From Microbacterium sp. 5K110 (lineage in GTDB: Bacteria; Actinomycetota; Actinomycetes; Actinomycetales; Microbacteriaceae): a stretch of DNA of 64,000 nucleotides. A model generated the notes under the pieces. The model had not been told where the DNA came from and did not search any database. It saw only the letters and a program-made list of their open reading frames with translations. Position numbers and translations under genes: made by a program. The DNA lies in NCBI RefSeq assembly GCF_005774735.1, contig NZ_VBUM01000001.1, positions 1 to 64,000 on the forward strand. The letters run 5' to 3'. This document shows positions 1 through 9,534 of this stretch, in pieces; the first letter of the stretch is position 1, and each line of letters starts with the position of its first letter.

Positions 1-36
1 CAACCCGACCCTGCGCCCCACCCCCGGGAACGACGA

Positions 37-63
37 AGCCCGCCCCGCGGTGCGGGACGGGCT
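37..63 (-). terminator. rpsT downstream hairpin
   Basis: A 12-bp inverted repeat (37-48 with 52-63, one mismatch, 3-nt loop) lies 17 nt beyond the rpsT stop in its direction of transcription. It is GC-rich and lacks a long U-tract, as usual for actinobacterial terminators. Confidence 0.55.
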
Positions 64-80
64 GTCGAAGAAGAGGCGGC

Positions 81-341
81 TCAGAGAGCGGCGACCTGCT
101 TCGCGATGGCCGACTTGCGGTTCGCGGCCTGGTTCTGGTGGATGACACCCTTGCTCACGGCCTTGTCGAGCTTCTTGCCGGCGACGGCGAGAGCCTTCTC
201 GGCGGCTGCCTTGTCACCGGAGAGAACGGCCTCGCGGGCGCGACGCACGTGCGTCTTCAGCTCGCTCTTGACGGCCTTGTTGCGCTCGCGCGCCTTCTCG
301 TTGGTCTTGTTGCGCTTGATCTGCGACTTGATATTCGCCAC
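81..341 (-). CDS. rpsT: 30S ribosomal protein S20
   Basis: S20 binds 16S rRNA early in small-subunit assembly. The 86-residue product starts [20 protein letters not shown] and is very rich in Lys, Arg and Ala, with the helical layout and length typical of bacterial S20. I chose the GTG at 339-341, which gives the family N-terminus; the open frame runs much further upstream, but that part is a shadow of the hydrolase gene. Proximity to lepA is common in actinobacteria. A hairpin follows the stop. Confidence 0.97.
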   Translation of the reverse strand: MANIKSQIKRNKTNEKARERNKAVKSELKTHVRRAREAVLSGDKAAAEKALAVAGKKLDKAVSKGVIHQNQAANRKSAIAKQVAAL

Positions 342-460
342 GTTCGACGGTCTTTCGTTTGAGTGAGTGTTGGAAGTGCCGGGCGAGCGGTAGAGGGACG
401 CTGCACCGGCGGTCGTGGAGGTCGGGAAAAACCCCACACGCAAGCCAAGGACCGAGTCTA

Positions 461-1183
461 TCAGGTCGATGCTTCCAGCGTGGTGAGGGCCACGTCCAGC
501 AGCGCGTTGAACACGCGCGGACGCATCGCGGTCACCAGGTGGGTCGTCCGCGGGACGACGATGAGCTCCGCATCGCGCGCGACCGACAGGAACAGCTTCT
601 CGTTGACCCGCAGCTGATCCCACTGCCCGTTCACGAACCACAGCGGCACATCGATGCGTCGCAGCGCCGCGAGCAGATCGAGCACCGACAGACTCCGCAG
701 CGCCGTGTCCTGCGCGTCGAACGCGTAGCCTCCCGCGCCGAAGTCCTCGCGCGTCTCCGGGGGCAGAGTGCGTTCGAGCACGTAGTTCGTCATGCGCATG
801 CCCCGGTCGGGGAAGGCGTCGAGCCGCCGCGCGAAGAAGCGATAGGCGGCGAGCCCCACCCCGCGCGGGATCGACGTGCAGGATGCCGCGATGAACGCGG
901 CAACCGGTGGCGGGTCCTCGCGCCCGACGTACTCGATCGAGAGCAGCCCGCCCATGGAATGCCCCACGAGCAGGACGGGACCGCGGGTCGCGGCATCCTG
1001 AACCGCCCGGTCGATCGTGGCGAACGCCTCGTCGAGGGTGAACACCTCTCCGCGACGCGTCCCGTGACCGGGCAGATCCACCGCCGTCACCGGGTTCCCG
1101 CGCTGCTCGAGATGCGCGACCTGCGCACGCCACATGGTCGCCGACGTGCGGATGCCGTGCACGAGCACGACCTGGACCGTCAT
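461..1183 (-). CDS. alpha/beta hydrolase
   Basis: A 240-residue single-domain alpha/beta-hydrolase of unknown substrate. It opens with a beta strand and oxyanion-hole HG motif ([10 protein letters not shown], residues 4-13), has the nucleophile elbow GHSMGG near residue 93, and a late RTTHLV segment carrying the probable catalytic His. No signal peptide, so probably cytosolic. The frame shows esterase/lipase/peroxidase-type architecture, not a specific enzyme. A TAGGCT hexamer at 1191-1196 ends 7 nt before the ATG, so the mRNA may be leaderless. It is divergent from lepA. Confidence 0.85.
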   Translation of the reverse strand: MTVQVVLVHGIRTSATMWRAQVAHLEQRGNPVTAVDLPGHGTRRGEVFTLDEAFATIDRAVQDAATRGPVLLVGHSMGGLLSIEYVGREDPPPVAAFIAASCTSIPRGVGLAAYRFFARRLDAFPDRGMRMTNYVLERTLPPETREDFGAGGYAFDAQDTALRSLSVLDLLAALRRIDVPLWFVNGQWDQLRVNEKLFLSVARDAELIVVPRTTHLVTAMRPRVFNALLDVALTTLEAST

Positions 1184-1261
1184 GGCGTCCAGCCTACGAA
1201 CCGCACCTGAGCATCGCCCCGGCGCGGCGATGTCGGCGCGCGCCCGTAGAATCGACGGAAC

Positions 1262-3106
1262 ATGTCACCGCGCGCCCTGAAGCCTCTCGAGCCGTCCGTC
1301 ACCCCGCCGGCGCAGATCCGCAACTTCTGCATCATCGCCCACATCGACCACGGCAAGTCGACGTTGGCCGACCGCATGCTGCAGATCACCGGCGTCGTCG
1401 CCGACCGCGACATGCGCGCGCAGTACCTCGACCGCATGGACATCGAGCGCGAGCGCGGCATCACGATCAAGTCGCAAGCGGTGCGGATGCCGTGGGCAGC
1501 CGGCGGCGAGACGTTCGCGCTGAACATGATCGACACGCCCGGCCACGTCGACTTCACGTACGAGGTCAGCCGTTCGCTCGCCGCGTGCGAGGGCGCGATC
1601 CTTCTCGTCGACGCCGCCCAGGGCATCGAAGCCCAGACGCTCGCGAACCTCTACCTCGCGCTCGAGAACGACCTGCAGATCATCCCGGTCCTCAACAAGA
1701 TCGACCTCCCCGCCGCCGACCCCGACAAGTACGCGGCGGAGCTGGCCGGCCTCATCGGCGGCGACCCGGCCGACGTGCTGCGGGTCAGCGGAAAGACGGG
1801 TATGGGCGTCGAGGAGCTCCTCGACCGCATCGTCGAGCAGATCCCCGCCCCGGTCGGCAAGGCCGACGCCCCGGCGCGCGCGATGATCTTCGACTCCGTG
1901 TACGACGCCTACCGCGGTGTCGTGACCTACGTCCGCATGGTCGACGGATCGCTCTCGCCGCGCGAGCGCATCCAGATGATGTCGACGACCGCGACGCACG
2001 AGCTGCTCGAGATCGGCGTCTCGAGCCCCGAGCGCGTGCCCACCCGGGGTCTGGGCGTCGGAGAGGTCGGCTACCTCATCACGGGCGTGAAAGACGTCCG
2101 GCAGTCCAAGGTCGGCGACACGATCACGAACCACCGCAAGCCCGCGACGCAGGCCCTCCCCGGGTACACCGACCCGAAGCCGATGGTCTTCTCGGGCATC
2201 TACCCGATCGACGGCAGCGACTACGCCGAACTGCGCGAGGCCCTCGACAAGCTGAAGCTCTCGGATGCGTCGCTGCAGTACGAGCCCGAGACGTCCGTCG
2301 CCCTCGGCTTCGGCTTCCGCTGCGGCTTCCTCGGTCTGCTGCACCTCGAGATCATCACCGAGCGCCTCTCGCGCGAGTTCGGTCTCGACCTCATCACCAC
2401 CGCCCCGTCGGTGACGTACGAGGTCACCACCGACACCGGAGAGACGGTCTCGGTCACGAACCCGAGCGAATACCCCGACGGGCGCGTCGCCGAGGTGTCC
2501 GAGCCGATCGTGAAGGTCGGCATCCTGCTGCCCAAGGACTACGTCGGCACGGTCATGGAGCTGTGCCAGTCGCGCCGCGGAACCCTCCTCGGCATGGACT
2601 ACCTCAGCGAAGACCGCGTCGAGCTGCGCTACAATATGCCTCTCGGCGAGATCGTCTTCGACTTCTTCGACCACCTCAAGAGCCGCACGCAGGGGTACGC
2701 GAGCCTCGACTACGAGCCGGCCGGTCAGCAGACGGCCGACCTCGTCAAGGTCGACATCCTGCTGCAGGGCGAGAAAGTGGATGCCTTCAGCTCGATCGTC
2801 CACCGCGAGAAGGCCTACAGCTACGGCACCATGATGACCGAGCGCTTGCGCAAGCTCATCCCGCGTCAGCAGTTCGAGGTGCCCATCCAGGCCGCGATCG
2901 GCGCGCGGATCATCGCGCGCGAGAACATCCGCGCGATCCGCAAGGACGTGCTCGCCAAATGCTACGGCGGTGACATCACCCGCAAGCGCAAGCTCCTCGA
3001 GAAGCAGAAAGAGGGCAAGAAGCGCATGAAGATGGTGGGCCGCGTCGAGGTTCCGCAGGAGGCGTTCATCGCCGCCCTGTCCGGCGACGTCGAGGGCAAG
3101 AAGTAA
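1262..3106 (+). CDS. lepA: Elongation factor 4 (LepA), ribosome back-translocase GTPase
   Basis: LepA is a translational GTPase that remodels stalled or mistranslocated ribosomes. The 614-residue length is normal. The G1 motif AHIDHGKST is near residue 27, G3 DTPGH near 98, G4 NKID near 152, followed by EF-G-like domains II, III and V and the LepA-specific C-terminus ([20 protein letters not shown]). A TAGAAT hexamer at 1247-1252 lies 9 nt before the ATG, with no clear Shine-Dalgarno, so the leader must be very short or absent. Confidence 0.97.
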   Translation: MSPRALKPLEPSVTPPAQIRNFCIIAHIDHGKSTLADRMLQITGVVADRDMRAQYLDRMDIERERGITIKSQAVRMPWAAGGETFALNMIDTPGHVDFTYEVSRSLAACEGAILLVDAAQGIEAQTLANLYLALENDLQIIPVLNKIDLPAADPDKYAAELAGLIGGDPADVLRVSGKTGMGVEELLDRIVEQIPAPVGKADAPARAMIFDSVYDAYRGVVTYVRMVDGSLSPRERIQMMSTTATHELLEIGVSSPERVPTRGLGVGEVGYLITGVKDVRQSKVGDTITNHRKPATQALPGYTDPKPMVFSGIYPIDGSDYAELREALDKLKLSDASLQYEPETSVALGFGFRCGFLGLLHLEIITERLSREFGLDLITTAPSVTYEVTTDTGETVSVTNPSEYPDGRVAEVSEPIVKVGILLPKDYVGTVMELCQSRRGTLLGMDYLSEDRVELRYNMPLGEIVFDFFDHLKSRTQGYASLDYEPAGQQTADLVKVDILLQGEKVDAFSSIVHREKAYSYGTMMTERLRKLIPRQQFEVPIQAAIGARIIARENIRAIRKDVLAKCYGGDITRKRKLLEKQKEGKKRMKMVGRVEVPQEAFIAALSGDVEGKK

Positions 3107-3150
3107 CGACGCCCACCGTCCTCCCATCCGCGCACAGGAGACTGGAGATC

Positions 3151-3795
3151 ATGCGCCGGCAGAACTTCACCGACGACACGGTCGATTACGCCGCGGTCGG
3201 CGCCACTCAGGCGCACGACCTGATGCAGTATCCGCCGCAGCACTCCGTGCCCGCCGAAGACGCCTGGCGCATCGGCAGCGGTGAGGAGCGCTTCGCGGCC
3301 GCGGGGGAGTTGCTGCTGTCGTGGGCACCGCTGCGCGCGGCGGAGCTGAGCATCAGCGATGTCCGGCCGGCCACCGACGGCGGCTATTCCGGCGTGGGTT
3401 TCGACGCCGACGGCGCTCCGATCGCCCCGAGTCGCCTCGAATCCGAGCAGCGGTTCGCCACCGACGGCACGCCGTTCGTGAGCCCGGGTACCAGCGTTCG
3501 TCTGCACGGCAAGGTCGACGGACACCGCGCCGACGCGCACCTGCGTGTCATCTCGGTGTTCGAGGAGCCGCGACGCGTCGGGTACATCCTCGGGACGGTG
3601 GGGCACTCCATCGTGAGCGGCGAAGAGCTGTTCAGCGTGGAGTGGCGCGACAACGACGAGGTGTGGTTCTCTGTGCGCGCGTTCGATCGGCCGACGGCCC
3701 CGTCGTACCGACTCTTCACCGGGCTCGTCCGCCGTCGTCGCCGGGCGCTGTTCCAGCGGTATCTCCGGGCGATCTCGCCGTTGTACACGTCCTGA
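3151..3795 (+). CDS. DUF1990 family protein
   Basis: A 214-residue protein that matches the DUF1990 pattern by eye: an N-terminal YAAVGAT(Q) segment, a central GTVGHSIVSGEELFSVEW stretch and a C-terminal LVRRRRRALFQRYLRA helix. The family's biochemical function is unknown. No signal peptide. It starts at an ATG preceded by CAGGAGA and lies 44 nt after lepA. Its TGA overlaps the hemW ATG (TGATG), which suggests translational coupling. Confidence 0.75.
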   Translation: MRRQNFTDDTVDYAAVGATQAHDLMQYPPQHSVPAEDAWRIGSGEERFAAAGELLLSWAPLRAAELSISDVRPATDGGYSGVGFDADGAPIAPSRLESEQRFATDGTPFVSPGTSVRLHGKVDGHRADAHLRVISVFEEPRRVGYILGTVGHSIVSGEELFSVEWRDNDEVWFSVRAFDRPTAPSYRLFTGLVRRRRRALFQRYLRAISPLYTS

Positions 3796-5012
3796 TGGGC
3801 GGCCCCCTGCCGCTCGGTGACCCCGCCCCGGTCGACGGACGTCTGCCCGACGACCTGATCCACGACGCCGCTGCCGATTTCGGCGTGTACCTGCACGTGC
3901 CGTTCTGTCGCGTGCGCTGCGGGTACTGCGACTTCAACACCTACACGTCGAGCGAACTGCGCGGAGCGCGGCAAGAGGACTTCGCGGACACGCTCGCCGC
4001 CGAGGTGCGTCTAGCCGGGACGGTGATGGATGCCGCGGGCGCCCGGCGGGCGGCATCCACGGTGTTCTTCGGGGGAGGCACCCCGACGCTGCTCCCGCCC
4101 GGCGACCTGGCGCGCATGCTCGGCGCGGTGCGTGACGAGTTCGGGATCGCCGACGGCGCCGAGGTCACGGTCGAAGCCAACCCCGACACCGTCGACGACC
4201 GGGTCGCCGAGACCCTGGCCGCCGCGGGAGCGACGCGCCTGTCGATCGGGATGCAGTCGGCGCAGGCGCACGTGCTCGCGGTGCTCGACCGTACGCACGA
4301 TCCGCGGAACGTCGCGACAGCGGTGGCGTCGGCGCGGCGGGCCGGGCTCGACGTGTCGCTCGACCTCATCTACGGCGCCCCGGGGGAGTCGCTCGAGGAC
4401 TGGCGCGCCTCGCTCGAGACCGCCGTCGGCCTCGCTCCCGACCACGTCTCGGCGTACGCCTTGATCGTCGAGGACGGCACGAAGCTCGCGCGCCAGATCC
4501 GATCGGGCGCCCTGTCCATGCCCGACGACGATCTCCAGGCCGACATGTACGAGCTCGCGGACGATCTGCTGTCGGCCGCGGGATACGAGTGGTACGAAGT
4601 GTCGAACTGGGCGACCGCCGCGACGCACCGCTCGCGTCACAACCTGGCGTACTGGCGCGGCACCGATTGGTGGGGCTTCGGCCCGGGCGCGCACAGTCAC
4701 GTCGCGGGGCTCCGTTGGTGGAACGTCAAGCACCCCGCGGCCTACGCCCAGCGGCTGGCGGCGGAGGAGTCCCCCGCCGCGGCGCGCGAACGTCCCGACG
4801 AGACGGCGCGGCGCCTCGAATCGGTGCTGCTGCGGAGCCGTATCCGCGAGGGCCTGCCGGTGTCCGAGCTCCTCGGCGAGGGCCGGAAGGCCGTGGCATC
4901 CCTCATCGCCGACGGTCTCATCGAGGGCGCGGATGCCGTGCGCGGACGCATCGTCCTGACCCGGCGCGGCCGCCTGCTCGCCGATGCCGTCGTGCGGGCT
5001 CTGACCGCGTAG
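3795..5012 (+). CDS. hemW: Radical SAM HemW (coproporphyrinogen III oxidase-like)
   Basis: HemW is a radical SAM protein that binds heme and is thought to act as a heme chaperone; it was long annotated as oxygen-independent coproporphyrinogen oxidase. The 405-residue product has the radical SAM cluster CRVRCGYCDFN near residue 40, then the GGGTPTLL motif and a C-terminal HemW helical domain (HNLAYWRGTDWWGFGPGAHS). The ATG at 3795 overlaps the preceding stop, and the length fits the family. It lies just upstream of hrcA-dnaJ, as in many Gram-positive bacteria. Confidence 0.93.
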   Translation: MGGPLPLGDPAPVDGRLPDDLIHDAAADFGVYLHVPFCRVRCGYCDFNTYTSSELRGARQEDFADTLAAEVRLAGTVMDAAGARRAASTVFFGGGTPTLLPPGDLARMLGAVRDEFGIADGAEVTVEANPDTVDDRVAETLAAAGATRLSIGMQSAQAHVLAVLDRTHDPRNVATAVASARRAGLDVSLDLIYGAPGESLEDWRASLETAVGLAPDHVSAYALIVEDGTKLARQIRSGALSMPDDDLQADMYELADDLLSAAGYEWYEVSNWATAATHRSRHNLAYWRGTDWWGFGPGAHSHVAGLRWWNVKHPAAYAQRLAAEESPAAARERPDETARRLESVLLRSRIREGLPVSELLGEGRKAVASLIADGLIEGADAVRGRIVLTRRGRLLADAVVRALTA

Positions 5013-5050
5013 GCGCGTTCCCGGCTCACGTGCGGGCCGATCCTCTAGAA

Positions 5051-5077
5051 TTGGCACTCAGGTGTGTGGAGTGCCAG
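5051..5077. promoter_or_regulatory. CIRCE element (HrcA operator)
   Basis: TTGGCACTC at 5051-5059, a 9-nt spacer, and GAGTGCCAG at 5069-5077 form an inverted repeat with 8 of 9 pairs, matching the CIRCE consensus TTAGCACTC-N9-GAGTGCTAA in arrangement and in most bases. It overlaps or abuts a TAGAAT -10-like hexamer (5046-5051) and lies upstream of hrcA, so HrcA should repress hrcA-dnaJ itself. Confidence 0.9.
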
Positions 5078-5093
5078 GAGGAGGGAGCCGGCC

Positions 5094-6134
5094 ATGGTGT
5101 CCGAACGCGGCTTGCAAGTGCTCCGCGCGATCGTCCAGGACTACGTCGACACGCGAGAGCCCGTCGGCAGCAAGGCGATCGTCGACCGCCACGCCTTCGG
5201 CGTGTCCGCCGCCACGATCCGCAACGACATGGCGCTCCTCGAAGACGAAGAGCTCATCGTCGCCCCCCACACGTCCTCGGGCCGTGTGCCCACCGACAAG
5301 GGCTACCGCGTCTTCGTCGACCACCTCGCCGAGCTCCGCCCCCTGTCGTCCGCGCAGCGGAGCGCCATCACGTCCTTCCTCGACGAGGCCGGCGACCTCG
5401 ACGACCTCCTCGCCCGCACCGTGCGCGCCCTCACGCAGCTGACCGGCCAAGTCGCGATCGTGCAGTACCCGTCGTTCGCCCGCGCGAACCTCACGCACGT
5501 CGAGCTCGTCGCCCTCGGCGGTCCGCGCGTGCTCGTCATCCTCGTCACCGACACCGGTCGTGTCTCGCAGCGCATCGCGGTCGTCCCCCTGGAGCCCACC
5601 GAGGCCGACATCGTCCAGCTTCGCGCGCGCGTGGCGGCCATACTCGTGGGCCGTAGCGTCGCCGAGTGCGCGCAGACGGTCGCCGGCGTCGCCGCCGAAG
5701 GTCCGCGTCCGGGCGTCGCCCTGGATGCCATCGCCGACGCGGTCCTGCGGATCGTGGGCGAAGAGCTCGACGAGTTCCGTCAGGACCGGCTGGTCATGGC
5801 GGGGGCGGCGACACTCGCCAAGCGCGAGTCGGACTTCCGTGGCAGCATCTACCCGCTGCTCGAAGCCATCGAGGAGCAGGTCACGCTGCTGCGCTTGATG
5901 AGCGAGATGGTCGCCGACGAACAGGGCCTCTCGGCCAGCATCGGCCGCGAGAACGAGCCGTTCGGTCTCATCGAGGCGTCCGTGCTCGCGAGCCGGTACG
6001 ACGGTTCGACGGGCGGTGCCCGCGTGGGCCTGCTGGGTCCCACCCGCATGGACTATTCGTCCAACCTCGCGGCGGTCCGCGCCGTCGCGCACTACTTGAC
6101 CCGGATGCTCGAAGACGACGACAGCGCGCGTTGA
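5094..6134 (+). CDS. hrcA: Heat-inducible transcription repressor HrcA
   Basis: HrcA represses chaperone genes by binding CIRCE and is kept active by GroE. The 346-residue protein has the N-terminal winged-helix domain (VLRAIVQDYVDTREPVGSKA, then SAATIRNDMALLEDEEL) and the HrcA GAF-like domain. I chose the ATG at 5094 because AGGAGGAG (5076-5083) sits 10 nt upstream; an earlier in-frame start would fall inside the CIRCE element. dnaJ follows 50 nt later, giving the usual hrcA-dnaJ unit. Confidence 0.96.
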   Translation: MVSERGLQVLRAIVQDYVDTREPVGSKAIVDRHAFGVSAATIRNDMALLEDEELIVAPHTSSGRVPTDKGYRVFVDHLAELRPLSSAQRSAITSFLDEAGDLDDLLARTVRALTQLTGQVAIVQYPSFARANLTHVELVALGGPRVLVILVTDTGRVSQRIAVVPLEPTEADIVQLRARVAAILVGRSVAECAQTVAGVAAEGPRPGVALDAIADAVLRIVGEELDEFRQDRLVMAGAATLAKRESDFRGSIYPLLEAIEEQVTLLRLMSEMVADEQGLSASIGRENEPFGLIEASVLASRYDGSTGGARVGLLGPTRMDYSSNLAAVRAVAHYLTRMLEDDDSAR

Positions 6135-6184
6135 CGAGCTCCCTCTGAAAGATCGACCCCGCGCGAGCGGGTAGGAAGGCGACT

Positions 6185-7306
6185 GTGGCTGACCACTACG
6201 AGGTCCTCGGTGTCGCACGCGACGCCGCCCCCGACGACATCAAGCGCGCGTACCGGCGTCTCGCCCGCGAGTTGCACCCCGACGTCAACCCGGGAGAGGA
6301 CGCCTCCGAGCGTTTCAAGCTCGTCACGCACGCGTACGACGTGCTGAGCGACCCCGAGCAGCGCCGCCGCTATGACATGGGCGGCGACCAGAACCCGTTC
6401 GGTGGCGGGGGAGCGGCTGGGTTCGGCGGCTTCAGCGACATCTTCGAGACGTTCTTCGGCGGAGCGCAGGGCGGCGGTGGCCGCGGCCCCCGTCCGCGTT
6501 CCCGGCGCGAGCGTGGGCAGGACGCGCTCGTGCGCGTCACGCTGTCGCTCGGGGACATCGTGTTCGGGGTCCACCGCGACCTCGACGTCGACACGGCGGT
6601 GCTGTGCGAGACGTGCCACGGCTCGTGCACGCAGCCCGGCACGAGCGAGGTCACGTGCGACATCTGCCACGGATCCGGGCACGTGCAGCGCACGGTCCGC
6701 AGCCTGCTCGGCAACGTCGTCACGAGCCAACCCTGCAGCGTCTGCCAGGGCCACGGCACCACGATCCCCTACCCCTGCGGCACCTGCCAGGGCCAGGGGC
6801 GCGTGCGCGCCCGCCGCACCGTGTCGGTCGACATCCCGGCCGGCGTCGAGACGGGCCTGCGCCTGCAGCTGCCCGGTTCGGGTGAGGTCGGCCCCGCCGG
6901 CGGACCGAACGGCGACCTGTACCTCGAGATCACGGTCGAGCCCCACGAGGCGTTCAGCCGCGAGGGCGACGACCTGCTCGCCACGCTCGAGGTCTCGATG
7001 CCCGACGCGATCCTGGGAACCAACACGACGATCGAGTCGCTCGACGGCAGCGTCGACCTCGAGGTGCGCGCCGGCGTGCAGTCCGGCGACGTGCTCACCA
7101 TCAAGGGGCGCGGGATCACGCCGTTGCGCGGCAATCAGCGCGGTGACTTGAAGGTCGGCGTACACGTCGTGACACCGACGCGCCTCGACCACAAGGAGCG
7201 CGGGCTCATCGAGGAGTTCGCCAAGCGCACCAAGGCTCCCCAGCCGCGTCTGGCCGAGCACCAGCAGGGCCTGTTCTCGAAGTTCCGCGACCGCTTCCGG
7301 CACTGA
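6185..7306 (+). CDS. dnaJ: Chaperone DnaJ (DnaJ2-type)
   Basis: Hsp40 co-chaperone that delivers clients to DnaK and stimulates its ATPase. The 373-residue protein has a J domain at residues 1-70 with HPD in RELHPDVNPG, a Gly/Phe-rich stretch, four CxxCxGxG zinc-binding repeats (first CETCHGSC, near residue 140) and a C-terminal substrate-binding domain. GTG start with AGGAAGG upstream. Linkage to hrcA and the upstream CIRCE element imply HrcA control. A second dnaJ next to dnaK is expected elsewhere. Confidence 0.95.
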   Translation: MADHYEVLGVARDAAPDDIKRAYRRLARELHPDVNPGEDASERFKLVTHAYDVLSDPEQRRRYDMGGDQNPFGGGGAAGFGGFSDIFETFFGGAQGGGGRGPRPRSRRERGQDALVRVTLSLGDIVFGVHRDLDVDTAVLCETCHGSCTQPGTSEVTCDICHGSGHVQRTVRSLLGNVVTSQPCSVCQGHGTTIPYPCGTCQGQGRVRARRTVSVDIPAGVETGLRLQLPGSGEVGPAGGPNGDLYLEITVEPHEAFSREGDDLLATLEVSMPDAILGTNTTIESLDGSVDLEVRAGVQSGDVLTIKGRGITPLRGNQRGDLKVGVHVVTPTRLDHKERGLIEEFAKRTKAPQPRLAEHQQGLFSKFRDRFRH

Positions 7307-7308
7307 CC

Positions 7309-8043
7309 GTGGCGCTGCACTTCGTGACCGACGACGCCGCGACCGCGGTCGTGGGCGATGTCGTGACGCTGACGGGCCCCGAGGCGCACCACGCGGCCGC
7401 CGTGCGCCGCGTCCGCGTCGACGAGGCCGTCACCCTCGGCGATGGACGGGGAGTGTGGCTCGAGGGCCGGACCACCGCGGTGGCACCGAAAGAGGTGTCG
7501 GTCCTCGTCACGGGTCGCGCCGAGCTGCCCGCACCGTCACCGCGCATCGTGCTGGTCCAGGCGCTCGCCAAGGGCGATCGCGACGAGCTCGCCGTGCAGG
7601 CCGCGACCGAGCTGGGCGTCGACGCGATCGTCCCGTGGCAGGCCGCGCGGAGCGTGTCGAGGTGGGATGCCAAGGCCGACAAGGGACTTGCGCGCTGGCG
7701 CACGATCGTGCGCGAGGCCGCGAAGCAGGCGCATCGCGCGTGGATCCCCGAGGTCGAGGGCGTCGCACGCCTCGCCGACCTCGTCGAGCGGGCCGGTGCG
7801 GCCACCGTCCTCGTGCTCGAGCCGTCGGCATCCGAGCGGCTCACCGTCGTGGCATCCGTTCTCCCCGACGAGCGGGACGTCGTGCTCGTCGTGGGACCCG
7901 AGGGCGGAATCGCGCCGGACGAACTCGCGGCGCTGAGCGCTGCCGGTGCCCGGCTCGTGCGCCTCGGCGACACTGTGCTGCGGACCTCGACCGCGGGAGC
8001 CGCGGCGATCTCGGTCCTCTCGGCGGCGACCGGTCGCTGGTGA
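7309..8043 (+). CDS. rsmE: 16S rRNA m3U1498 methyltransferase RsmE
   Basis: RsmE methylates N3 of U1498 in 16S rRNA using SAM. The 244-residue SPOUT-class protein has an N-terminal PUA-like domain (HFVTDDAA...GPEAHH) and the C-terminal knotted SAM site VVGPEGGIAPDEL plus LGDTVLRTSTA, both RsmE hallmarks. GTG start 2 nt after the dnaJ stop; the hrcA-dnaJ-rsmE order is widespread in Gram-positive bacteria. Confidence 0.94.
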   Translation: MALHFVTDDAATAVVGDVVTLTGPEAHHAAAVRRVRVDEAVTLGDGRGVWLEGRTTAVAPKEVSVLVTGRAELPAPSPRIVLVQALAKGDRDELAVQAATELGVDAIVPWQAARSVSRWDAKADKGLARWRTIVREAAKQAHRAWIPEVEGVARLADLVERAGAATVLVLEPSASERLTVVASVLPDERDVVLVVGPEGGIAPDELAALSAAGARLVRLGDTVLRTSTAGAAAISVLSAATGRW

Positions 8044-8050
8044 CGGCGCC

Positions 8051-8064
8051 GCCCCGTCCGGGGC
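8051..8064 (+). terminator. Weak hairpin after rsmE
   Basis: GCCCC (8051-8055) and GGGGC (8060-8064) form a 5-bp GC hairpin with a 4-nt loop just after the rsmE stop. It may end the heat-shock transcript before the HIT promoter. There is no U-tract. Confidence 0.3.
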
Positions 8065-8095
8065 ACAGGCCCGACCCGGTGTCGCACCCCGTCGA

Positions 8096-8101
8096 TAGAC
8101 T
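8096..8101 (+). promoter_or_regulatory. -10 hexamer of leaderless HIT gene
   Basis: TAGACT ends 7 nt before the HIT ATG with no Shine-Dalgarno between them, so the predicted transcription start falls at or next to the A of the start codon. Confidence 0.5.
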
Positions 8102-8108
8102 GGATGCC

Positions 8109-8456
8109 ATGACCGAGCCATCGATCTTCACGCGTATCCTCCAGGGCGAGATTCCCGCCGAGATCGTGGCCGAGACCGAGAACGCCTTCGCGATCCGCGA
8201 CATCGCGCCGCAGGCGCCGGTCCACCTGCTCGTGATCCCCAAGACCGAGCAGTACCGCAACGTCGTGGAACTCGCCGCGGGCGACCCCGACCTGCTGACC
8301 GAGATCGTGGGCCTCGCCAATTCAGTCGCCGCCGAACATGCGGACGGCGACTTCCGTCTCGTCTTCAACACCGGCCCCGGTGCCGGTCAGACCGTCTTCC
8401 ACGTACACGCCCACGTCCTCGCGGGCGGACTGAACGAAAAGAGCCTGGGTGGCTGA
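8109..8456 (+). CDS. Histidine triad (HIT) family hydrolase
   Basis: A small HINT-type nucleotide phosphoramidase or hydrolase, 115 residues. It has the N-terminal IFTRILQGEIPAEIV segment typical of bacterial HIT proteins and the active-site triad HVHAHVL near residue 101. Substrate unknown; HINT proteins hydrolyse AMP-lysine or AMP-NH2. The stop overlaps the phoH start by 8 nt, so the two genes are coupled, a common actinobacterial arrangement. Confidence 0.93.
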   Translation: MTEPSIFTRILQGEIPAEIVAETENAFAIRDIAPQAPVHLLVIPKTEQYRNVVELAAGDPDLLTEIVGLANSVAAEHADGDFRLVFNTGPGAGQTVFHVHAHVLAGGLNEKSLGG

Positions 8457-9534
8457 TTCCCCCGAAGAACCCGTCGTCGAGCGTCTGTACGCCGACGGCG
8501 TCGCGATGGTGCAGCTCCTCGGACCGCAGGACCGCCTCTTGCGCGTGGTCGAGAAGGAGCACCCCGACGTCGACGTCCACGTGCGCGGCAACGAGATCAC
8601 GATCTCGGGCGGTGCCGCCGCCGTCGCCGCGGCCCGCGGCCTCGTCGACGAACTGCTGACGATGACGCGCAACGGTCACGGCCTCGATCCCGCCGACGTC
8701 TCGAACTCCAGCCGCATCCTCCGCTCCGACGGCGGTCCGCGCCCGTCCGAGGTGCTCGGCGAGGCGATCCTGTCCTCGCGCGGCAAGGTCATCCGGCCCA
8801 AGACCATGGGCCAGAAGGCCTACGTCGACGCGATCGAAGAGAACACGATCGTCTTCGGAATCGGTCCGGCCGGTACCGGCAAGACGTATCTCGCGATGGC
8901 CAAGGCCGTCCAGGCGCTGCAGCGCAAAGAGGTCAGCCGCATCATCCTGACGCGCCCGGCCGTCGAGGCGGGCGAGCGCCTGGGATTCCTGCCGGGAACG
9001 CTGACCGACAAGATCGACCCCTACCTGCGGCCTCTCTACGACGCCCTCAACGAGATGATGGACCCCGACATCGTCCCCAAGCTCATGGCGACGGGAACGA
9101 TCGAGGTCGCCCCGCTGGCGTACATGCGTGGGCGTACCCTCAACGACTCGTTCGTCGTGCTCGACGAGGCGCAGAACACCACGCCCGAGCAGATGAAGAT
9201 GTTCCTCACGCGTCTGGGCTTCGGCACGCGCATGGTGGTCACGGGCGACATCACGCAGATCGACCTGCCGCAGGGCGCTTCCGGTCTACGCCTGGTCACG
9301 CGCGTGCTCGGCGACATCGACGACATCCACTTCTCGTACCTCACGAGCGACGACGTCGTGCGCCACACCCTCGTCGGCCGTATCGTCGATGCGTACAGCG
9401 AGTACGACGAGAAGCGTCTCGTGGCCCGCCGCGAACGCGACGAGGCCTCCGAACTCGCCAACCGTGCCGAACGCCGCGGCGCGGCCCGCCCCGCGGGTCC
9501 GCGCGATCACCTCCCGAGACGAAACCGCTCATGA
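8449..9534 (+). CDS. phoH: PhoH family ATPase
   Basis: PhoH-like P-loop ATPase, suggested to act in RNA metabolism together with YbeY. The 361-residue protein has a KH-like N-terminal region (residues 15-70), Walker A GPAGTGKTYLAMA near residue 140, and Walker B FVVLDEAQNTT near 230. GTG start at 8449 inside the HIT gene. The TGA overlaps the ybeY ATG (ATGA). The phoH-ybeY-CNNM-era order is conserved in actinobacteria. Confidence 0.95.
   Translation: MADSPEEPVVERLYADGVAMVQLLGPQDRLLRVVEKEHPDVDVHVRGNEITISGGAAAVAAARGLVDELLTMTRNGHGLDPADVSNSSRILRSDGGPRPSEVLGEAILSSRGKVIRPKTMGQKAYVDAIEENTIVFGIGPAGTGKTYLAMAKAVQALQRKEVSRIILTRPAVEAGERLGFLPGTLTDKIDPYLRPLYDALNEMMDPDIVPKLMATGTIEVAPLAYMRGRTLNDSFVVLDEAQNTTPEQMKMFLTRLGFGTRMVVTGDITQIDLPQGASGLRLVTRVLGDIDDIHFSYLTSDDVVRHTLVGRIVDAYSEYDEKRLVARRERDEASELANRAERRGAARPAGPRDHLPRRNRS

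Noticed and set aside
1265..3127. A 620-codon open frame antisense to lepA
   Set aside because: Composition is that of a GC-rich shadow, with no recognisable domain, while lepA on the plus strand is certain.
5064..5093. An upstream ATG for hrcA at 5064
   Set aside because: It lies within the CIRCE element and before the AGGAGGAG ribosome-binding site that serves the ATG at 5094.
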